From assembly GCA_018296165.2 (NCBI GenBank), contig JACKQL020000020.1, forward strand, positions 310,001 through 374,000: DNA of 64,000 bases. Direction: 5' to 3'. Under the pieces are notes generated by a model. The model had not been told where the DNA came from, did no database searches, and saw nothing but the letters and a program-made list of their open reading frames with translations. Below are positions 56,501-64,000 of this stretch, piece by piece. The DNA comes from Termitomyces sp. T153 (taxonomy: Eukaryota; Basidiomycota; Agaricomycetes; Agaricales; Lyophyllaceae). The translations under genes and the position numbers were made by a program. Positions within the stretch are counted from its first letter, which is position 1. Each line of letters opens with the position of its first letter.

Positions 56501-57200
56501 ATGTCACTCCTTCAGTGTCACTTCTTCATGAGGCTGGACACAGTTGGCATTCTCATTGACCTTGTGGTACACATTAGTGATGATGTTTTCATTTGTAATG
56601 TGTGGGATGATGCTCGAAAAGGATTGAGAGTTTTCAAGAGATGGAGACTGACACTTCATTGAAAGCTCCCCTGGCCACCTGACTAGTGCTGGAATTTGAT
56701 CATAAAATGCCATCAGCACAGCAACATGAACTTGAGCAAATCAAACACCACATGAGGATCTGTCTGGACATGACTGAGATGGTCATCTCCATTACACCCT
56801 CAGAACCCATTCTAGCAGAGGGTTTCCATCACATTATTGTTCAACTACAAACAAGCCCCACAAAGCTTCTTCATCAGATTCTAATAGGCCTTTTTTCTAG
56901 TCTTAGCAAAGAATGGTTAGGGCTCTAGGCTTATCCGAGCCAGGAATTACAAAATGTTCCAAATAAGGCAGGTGGACATCAGCAGGCTGATTTACCAAAT
57001 GCAATATCTGGTGTGCCAGAGCTTCAACCTCAATCAACTCTCAGGCTCAAGGTCATCTCACCCAACAAGACCAGCATATGTGAGGACCCACTCATCAACT
57101 CTCCATTTCCCTCCTGCTACAAGGGCAAGAAGATCCACATCAAAAACAAACACTTACAATCCAACCAAGTCAGAAATGGCCAAGCACAGCCCAAAGGTCA
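53560..57200. other. Second CpG-depleted island
   Basis: Only about three CG dinucleotides are seen in 3.6 kb (near 55849, 56613 and 56934), against frequent CG on both sides. No retroelement domain could be identified; short ORFs (56219-56662, 56686-56928) are unassigned. The middle is a degenerate TGCATCA repeat array. The depletion implies a methylated repeat, probably a non-coding or highly decayed element. Confidence 0.7.
55150..56150. repeat. Degenerate TGCATCA / TGCATTA repeat array
   Basis: More than twenty occurrences of TGCATCA, TGCATTA, TACATCA or close variants, many preceded by GTAA, spaced irregularly by 20-80 bp. Examples are near 55157, 55188, 55248, 55278, 55462, 55696, 55873 and 56143. 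The array lies wholly inside the CpG-depleted island. Confidence 0.65.
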
Positions 57201-57220
57201 ATTCTAACCCTCACTTGGTG

Positions 57221-57415
57221 TGTGTTTTTGGGGTGTGTTGTTTTTTTTTGTTTTTGTGTTTTTTGTGTTTGTTTTTTTTTTTGTTTTTTTTGTGTGTTTT
57301 TTGTGTTTTTGGTTTTTTTGTTTTGTGTTTTTTGGTGTTGTTTGTGTTTTTTTGTTTGTTTTGTGTTGTTTGGTTGTTTTTTTGGGTGTGTTTGTTTTGT
57401 GTTGTTTTTTTGTTA
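57221..57415. repeat. T/G low-complexity tract
   Basis: About 195 bp made almost only of T and G (TTTTTTGTG-type runs), with no A and only a rare C. It marks the right edge of the second CpG-depleted island; CG-containing DNA resumes at 57424. Long Phe/Val/Cys or Lys/Thr/Asn ORFs across it are artefacts. Confidence 0.9.
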
Positions 57416-57419
57416 TAGA

Positions 57420-60195
57420 AACACGTGTCACGTTGCTCAGCGCGCAACCGTTGATTCGCTCATCACCTGACATTCATCAAGAAATAACAAAAACAAAGCT
57501 AAATCTTCCTTAGTTTATCGTTGGCTACGAAAAGTTTTGCATATATTCATCACTTGTAAAGTACGGCAAATACACTATTGTACTCAACTTTTCAGAAGGG
57601 GAAGAGGGAGATAGGATACGGTACAGTACGGTTTGGTTTGATTTGATTTGATTGAATTCGGTGTTTCGGTAATTCAATTCGGGGATGTAAAAACGGAGCG
57701 GAGTAGGAAGGAGAATGAGATGTTGGATTTGGATGTGGTGATGGGGAGAATAAGGGAGGAGACCAAGAATGTTATGTATGTATGGAACTACGTGATTGAC
57801 CACGAAAAGGTAATAGGAGTAGAAGTGGTTAAGAGAAAGCAGAAAAAAAAAATAGAATGAATGAATGAATCGGATAACCGAGGATGTATGGATGGACGGA
57901 AGGAAGGAGAGAGATGTATGTGCGCATCATCATCCCATCTCTCGACCTCGATTCTCTGGTGTATTTGAGTGTAAAAAGGAAAGGAAAGGAGTGACAAGCC
58001 GAGTGTGGTGGTGGCGGTAGGTGGGTGCGGTGGGTGGGTAGATGAGGAATGAAAGAGGATGCGGACGCGTATGCGGGACGGGAGTGAGTAGATGTCGAGT
58101 CGAGATATATGTACACTTGGTGAAGGGGGAATGAACCTCTAGGATTTGGACTTGACTTGGGGTGAGTCACATCGTAGTCGTGTGTACGTGTGCGCGTGGG
58201 TGTGTGCGTGAGTGCGTAAGCGCATGACTCGAATGAGGCGGAGACGACGAATCAAGACACAAGATCTCATCCATGCCATGCCATGCCATACGCAATGAAC
58301 GGAACAGAACGTAACGTAACAAAACCGAAAAGGCAAGGCGAGGCAAGGCAGAGCAAGATCCGGAATCCAAGGTAGAATCGGCAGGCACAAAGGACCGCAT
58401 CTATTCCGACCACACCCATCAGCTTCCTCCCACATCAGAAATCAAAAACGAACATACTTACGAAACGAACAGAGATTTTGACAAAACGTAGGCAGGAACC
58501 ACCAAAAGAGGCATGTCCATGTCCACGCCTCGAAGAGCATCGTTCCGTGTCGAATCGGAGTGAAATTGGTGGGGTGGATCGAATCGGATCGGATCAATTA
58601 GGAGGAAGTGTATGCTGAGGAGTTCGGAATGAGGGAGAGGGAGGGAGAGGGATGCAGATGGAAGAGGTAAGGCGAGGTGAGGGGGACTAAAGTAAAAGGA
58701 AAAAGAAAAAAGACAAAGCATCAAAAGGAATACCAAAAAAAGTCATCGCGCACGTAAACAACTGCATGCATGAAGAACGACGAGACTGGTGCAAAAAAAA
58801 AGTAGGAAGAGGCAGGTGGGTGAAGAAGTATACGTAATAGAAAAAGAAACCGTAATAAACTTAATAAAAGGAGAACTACTAAGTTTCAATCGCAAAGAAA
58901 AATCCCAACCAAAAATATAAAAAAGAAAATCGTAAACGGAACAACGGAGGGGACGTCATGATGAAGCAGAAGTCAAAAACCAAAAGAAAGAAAGAATAAA
59001 ATAATTAAAAGAAAGAGAAAAGAAAAGAAAAGTACGTTTACGTCATCAACAGTACTGATACACAGCGAGAGGGATCTAACAGCAGATCCCTGCACCATAC
59101 TAAAAACACACATCGACGCCGTGCCTCGTCCTTCGTCCGGGATATATGCGTAGAAGAGGAAGGAATGAATGGAGGGCGGAGGTGAGGTATACGGGGTCGA
59201 GAGGGCGCCACTAATAATGAGATATACGATAGATACGGGTTTGGTTTGGTTTGGTTTGCTTTAGATGAGGGCCGGAGTGGGAAGAAAGGAAGTTAGAGCG
59301 AAGAATAACCACCGGCGGGTGGTAATCGGTTATCGATTGTCGGATGTGAAGAAGGCGTGAGAGATGCGGTGTGTTGAACGGAAATAACGATAATAAACGC
59401 CGATAATATATGTACTTGCTTGCTCTTGCTCCTCCCCTTTTCGTCTCCGTCCTCGTCGATTGCTTGGATTTGATTTACTGGTAGTGCGTGGTAATGTTAC
59501 AAGAATGATGCCGAGAATTCAAATATTCGCTTTGCATGATGATGCTTCATGCTTCAAGCTTCAAGATTTGTAGCAAATTCGCCTTGTGCCGGCCCCGAGA
59601 GACCTTTGGCCCGTCTAATAGACGCATTTGCTACACCAAGAACCCAAGAAAATAAGAAAAATAAGACAGAACCCGAAAGCGTCGTGATCATAAGTGTGAG
59701 AGAGGGCGGTGAGAACGAGGAGAGGGCGAGAGCGGACACAAAAGACGAGATGCGGAGGGGTTTATTGCCGGATTTCCTTTTTCGGGTGTGGTGCGCCGCG
59801 TGCGGCGTAGGAGACGAGAAAAGGCCTATGATGCCCAGCAGACGCCACGGGTGGTGGTAAAGGATGAGCGTATGTATACAAGAAATTGAAATCCGGTTGT
59901 GTTGACTCTGTGCAGGACGGAACGCATCAGAGGGGAATGGGTGTGGAGAGGAAAATCCCGGCCGGCGTCTCCAGAGTTGGGTAGGCGGAGAGGGCGGATG
60001 CGGGCCGGGACGAGGGATGGAAAACCAAAGAAAATCGCGCGGGTGTCCGAAAAAAAATGTAGCCGTGACGGGTTGGTGTGTGACCGTATAATTCAAGCAA
60101 GGATGAAATCTAAGACTGGCGAAGATGCCATTTTCCCGAGGTGCTGAAATTCAATGAGCATTGAAAGATATTGAAATAGACAATGAAAATACCTC
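57420..60195. other. Purine-rich region without a recognised gene
   Basis: Long stretches are biased to A and G on the plus strand (for example 58600-59060 with AAAGAAAAGAAAAG runs, and 57600-57920). Short tandem motifs include CCATG near 58270-58288 and GGTTT near 59239-59260. Open frames on the minus strand (57829-58170, 59554-60096) are Ser/Pro/His/Phe rich because of the base bias. The DNA could be a long pyrimidine-rich leader or trailer of a minus-strand transcript. Confidence 0.4.
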
Positions 60196-61187
60196 TCAAA
60201 CAAACTCCGGATCAGGAAGCTCCTCCGGACTAGGCGAGTTCTGGAAGGAAGAACTCGCAAAGTAGCCTTGGACCTCCCTCTGAGCCATAGCCTCGTACAT
60301 GAACTCCCTCTGAGCGGGAGGGGGTGTGCTCGGAAGTTTTATCCCCTGGAACAGGACATTGATCTTGTTGGGCAGAGTCTCGGGACCAGACTCGTCCGAG
60401 CTCATATGGAAGACTATGCCGCTGTCGCTAGGAACGCGCTTGTGGTGGCGTGGGCGGCGCTTGCTGTGATGGATGGGCTGTGGTTGTTGTGGTGGGGAGG
60501 GATGGGGACGGTGTTGTTTGGGACGGGTGGGGGTGACGAGAGCGGGGGCGTCAGAGGACGCTTCGTGATCAGACATGTCGTCGCAGACGCGGAGATTGAA
60601 TGCAGGGAGCAAAGGCTCGGGTGCGACGGTGCGTTTGGCGGGGCGGTGGTGGGGGAGGGGGACGGAGCGGGCGGTCTGGGGCTGGGTCGATGGAACTGGG
60701 ATGGATATTGGCTGACGCCTGCGGGTGCAGCGTGGTTTTGAGATGGACTGCGGAGGGACGAAGAAGGGATCGGAGGGGCCCTCTGCCTGCGAGGGGGTGC
60801 TCCTGGAGGGAAATGGATCAGAAATGGGGGCCAGCGTCGAACGCAGCGGGAAGTAAGTTACCTGGACGGTGGTGTGGCGTGTTTGTCCTTTGCCGGCCTG
60901 GATTTGGATGCGGGCGACGGCGTTGACGGGGCCGCCTTTGCACGCAGCGACGAGCGGGGCTGCTGCTGCTGCGGCTTGGAAAGGGTGAGCAGCCCGGGAA
61001 TCTGGGTGGGCTGGACGAGGACCACGGGGGGCGAGGAGGGGTGGCGTCTGTGGCGCACCGGCGAGGCGTTGAGATTGAAGGACGGCGGTTTCTGGACGAG
61101 CATCATCGTGAGCGCAGGCGAGGAGACGGAAAATGGCAGAAAAGGGTCACGCGAATTCCGCAATATTTCTCTCACCCTTGTTGACAC
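60196..61187 (-). CDS. Proline/serine-rich protein, function unknown
   Basis: Exon 1 (61187-60862) and exon 2 (60802-60196) join across a 59-nt intron in frame, giving 310 residues from ATG 61187; ATG 61106 or 61109 (LVQKPPSFNLN) is an equally plausible start. The protein is low complexity, rich in Pro, Ser, Arg, His and Gln. Short conserved-looking stretches are AFNLRVCDDMSDHEASSDAP, HHKRVPSDSGIVFHMSSDES and PSPEELPDPEFV. KRVPS...MSSDE-type segments recur, as far as I remember, in Agaricomycete proteins of unknown function. Basic patches suggest nuclear location; phosphorylation of the SSDES cluster is possible. No enzymatic domain visible. Confidence 0.6.
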
Positions 61188-62666
61188 CTGTTGATTTTCG
61201 GTGGCGTCCCCAAAAACCTTGTTTTCCGACGCTGGCTGGCCACGTCGCGTGCTGACTCAGCCCTCTCCTCCGGTGACTCCCTCCGATATCCCTCTGTCAT
61301 GCTTCCATGCTCGCCTCCGTCTTCGCTTCGCGACAATAACCTCTCCTTGCACCATTGTTCAGCCCACACCAGACGTACAAGCCCGCAACCTTAATTTTAT
61401 TCCGTACCTGACGGAACCTTGCAAAGGCCTTCTTCCCTGTGCTCGTGCCTACCACGCAACCACCACGAACCGTCATATGATAAATCTTCCCTGTCACCTC
61501 GAATTTCCATCATGAACGGACCCTTCTCTTCCCAAGAATAGTCTAGCCCCTGTCTATATCGTGCGTCAGCACACAGCCTCCGTGTTTCCGTCTCCTCATT
61601 TTTCTTCGGGAGTCTCCGTCGCCACTGCCTCACGACCGGTCCCAAAGTTCCGCCATCTATCCTATGTATACTATTGATTGTACAGCATCATCCTTCCAAA
61701 AGATCACAATAACCCGATGATCAGATCTAACATGAACGTTCGACCCAATCACTTCTAGAATCTGATCGTGTGGCGTTATCAAGACAATAACATAATATTA
61801 ATTCAATACGCGTCTTCTGACCCACTTCGATTTGTAATTTTTGACGTGGTCGCTCCACGCCAGGGTCAGATCTGTTTTAGGGAACGAAATCTGATGGGAT
61901 CTCTTCCGGTGTCCGAGGTCCTGGGACTATGTGACAGTCTATTTATTGGTCTGCTTGTGACCGTATATAGTATAACACTTTTATCTGTGGACTGGAAATC
62001 AAATTTTTACTTATTGATATTCATTTAACATCAGCAAATCAGATTTTGATGGGTGTCCCTGGGATGATCAAATTGGAAAATAGGACAGGGTTAACTACTT
62101 CAAATGTAATAAACAAGCTTCAACTAAGGCTATGGGACACTAGACAAATTATCAGGAACCTTTCATTGTCTCCTTAGACTCGGAATTGAGTAAGTATTAT
62201 GTGCATCTTGCAAAACATCTGCTGCTCTGGAAAAATCATGTCATCCATGATTGATATTTTATCACTCTCAATAATAGTCAAGAAAAATCAAATGAGTTTT
62301 GCATTGATAATGGATGGGGCTGATGAAAATTATGGGCCTGGATGGTGACCCTTGTACCATCCAGTACCAGGGTCTGCCATCAATTTCAGCTTTCCCTGAT
62401 GTACATACTTGCTCAGTGTGGGCATGTAGAGTATTTACATTTGGTGATAGATTCAAGTTTCTGACGATACACATATGGCAGAATGAAATACTTTAGTACT
62501 CAGAACAGCTTCAGCATGATTTAGCGGACATAGCTTTCTCAAAATTTCATGCCTCACTTACATCCGACAAGACCAAATTGACTGTTTCACTGGCTCTAGA
62601 AACGTTGAATTACAATCAACTGATCAGACTGCAATTTCACTAACAGAAGTTTCTCTGAGGGCCCCA
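61188..62666. other. Intergenic region with a short CpG-poor patch
   Basis: Holds the promoter of the minus-strand proline-rich gene, which is CT-rich on the plus strand at 61250-61640. From about 61965 to 62462 no CG is seen, a small version of the depletion elsewhere, with no recognisable element. Small ORFs here are unassigned. Confidence 0.4.
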
Positions 62667-64000
62667 TGTCACACCCAAAACTACCCAAAAACGAGTGTGT
62701 AGGACCCCGTTGACATGAGATCAACGGGCCGAACAGGAAATCTACCACCGTGCATATCGTATCATATCTGAATCTGTTATATAGCTAAATTAGCACGGTA
62801 ACGTAACGTCCATATCAACCTTCAGATCTCACCGGTTCACTCTGCACAGCACCGGCGGGCTGATGAATGAAGACACAATTGGGTACCAACGGTCTGGTTG
62901 TGAGAATTTCCCCAGGCCTTACATACATAGTACATACAATACATCCATACTAAGTAAACTAGTGTCCACTTACATACCACAAGTCCAGAGGCTTATCCTT
63001 TACCGGCGTTAAGTTCCGATCTAATTAAGATTAAACAATAAGCACCTCCCACAAAACGCTTTCAATCTTGTCCTTATCTCCATCTCATATTTACGTACAA
63101 TCGACTATTCACAAAACACTCTAAAGGTACCTCCCGAATCGGAACGAATTCTACGAGCCCAACAACGTGTTATGACAATGTAGCCATAGGACACAACGTT
63201 TCAATCCCAGAACAGGCTAATACCATGATTTTCACTTTGAGAATCAAGTTAGCTAACAGATATGAAGGGTTTGAGTTCATAGATACTATCCGTACCTTCC
63301 TTTCATCAGCGTCATCATGTGGCATGGAGCCTTACGACACCACACGATACTGTATAAGTACACTCCGACTCGGATGGTTGTAGATTAGAATGTTGGAAAG
63401 TGATAAGCTTTCCCCGTCACACATGGCGTCCATGGATATTGCCACGACACCACACGATCGTGAGCTTTGGTTAGACCGCAGATCAGCTATACCTCTGTAT
63501 CCATGCGTCATGAAATTTGTTACGAACCCTACGAGCTAGAATGCGTTATGACAATGTAGTACAGCGAGGAACAATCGTTCGATTCCCAGAACATGTTAGT
63601 TGTACTAGTACCAATTTCATTTTACTCAGGTACCATGATCTTCACTTGTGGAATTAAGCAAGTCCGAGATCTTCCATCAGCGTCATCATGATACATGATA
63701 GTTGCCTATGCATGGAGATTGTATGTAGATCAGTATACTAGTATGTATGGTGTCAGTAGTACGTACGTATACTTACGACATGAGGGTCGTGATTCCCGGG
63801 TTGATCGAACGTGCTTGAAACCTTCAGTCATGATCGATTTCTTTCAATTTGGATTTTCTTCTTGTGAGGAGAGATCAATCGCAAGAGCTTGAGATATGAA
63901 GCCTACGGACCCACAGCGTTACAATGATGTTGTCAATACAGCTTACTAGCCCTTCGAGTCTGAGTGTACCCGGGCTCCTGGGGGAATGGTTCGGTCCCAA
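62667..64000. repeat. Non-coding repeat-like DNA, possible LTR
   Basis: Begins with TGTCACACCC (62667), like the start of many fungal LTRs. A perfect 8-bp hairpin (CCCGTTGA/TCAACGGG, about 62706-62728) follows. Direct repeats of about 372-376 bp follow: TATGACAATG at 63171 and 63547, CATCAGCGTCATCATG at 63304 and 63675, and a weaker third copy from about 63899. No coding potential. The partner LTR, if any, lies beyond the window. Confidence 0.45.

Noticed and set aside
57204..57513. Several long ORFs across the T/G tract (Phe/Val/Cys or Lys/Thr/Asn rich)
   Set aside because: Low-complexity artefact; no stop codons are possible in a tract lacking A.
1..64000. CRISPR arrays, bacterial operons, rRNA genes
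   Set aside because: None seen; spliced genes and retrotransposons show the DNA is fungal.

Overview
The window is genomic DNA of a filamentous basidiomycete, most likely an Agaricomycete. The evidence is many short (46-65 nt) GT-AG introns, P450 and small multi-TM families typical of mushrooms, a tetraspanin of the Tsp2 type, an HsbA-like secreted protein, and Ty3/gypsy, Ty1/copia and LINE elements of fungal type. All exon models were built by eye from splice signals, reading frame and family similarity; most close in frame from ATG to stop, but none was checked against transcripts.

Layout: 1-283 is the 3' end of a cytochrome P450. 1490-5131 holds a tandem array of three copies of a small multi-pass membrane protein gene, one decayed and two with matching exon structure. 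5407-7468 is a SWI3/RSC8/SMARCC chromatin-remodelling subunit. 8355-9273 (minus) is a coiled-coil protein with a basic C-terminus. 10100-12718 encodes an 836-residue protein that I read as a member of the rvt class of reverse-transcriptase-related cellular genes; this is the most unusual single gene here. It converges on ARG7/argJ (12875-14559, minus), which is divergent from the DEAD-box rRNA-processing helicase RRP3/DDX47 (14961-16530).

16.7-39.2 kb is a transposon nest almost devoid of CpG. It holds a gypsy element (minus strand) with a copia element inside it, a probable solo LTR inside the copia, a possible tRNA-derived SINE, an RNase-H-like retroelement fragment and a nearly complete LINE (plus strand). 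The CpG loss explains individual lesions, including loss of the second catalytic aspartate in two separate reverse transcriptases. A tRNA-Arg(ACG)-like gene lies just outside the right edge.

39.9-51.9 kb is gene-bearing again: a 12-exon SR-type three-RRM protein (minus), a 10-exon O-methyltransferase, a tetraspanin and an HsbA-like secreted protein. 53.5-57.2 kb is a second CpG-depleted island carrying a dense degenerate TGCATCA repeat and ending at a T/G tract. 57.4-60.2 kb is purine-rich and I see no gene in it. 60196-61187 (minus) is a proline/serine-rich protein, and the window ends in AT-rich DNA with roughly 375-bp direct repeats.

The host genes are mostly unrelated housekeeping and secondary functions, with no operon-like logic. 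The main themes are (i) a domesticated reverse-transcriptase-like gene in ordinary CpG-containing DNA and (ii) neighbouring mobile elements that look silenced by CpG-directed mutation.
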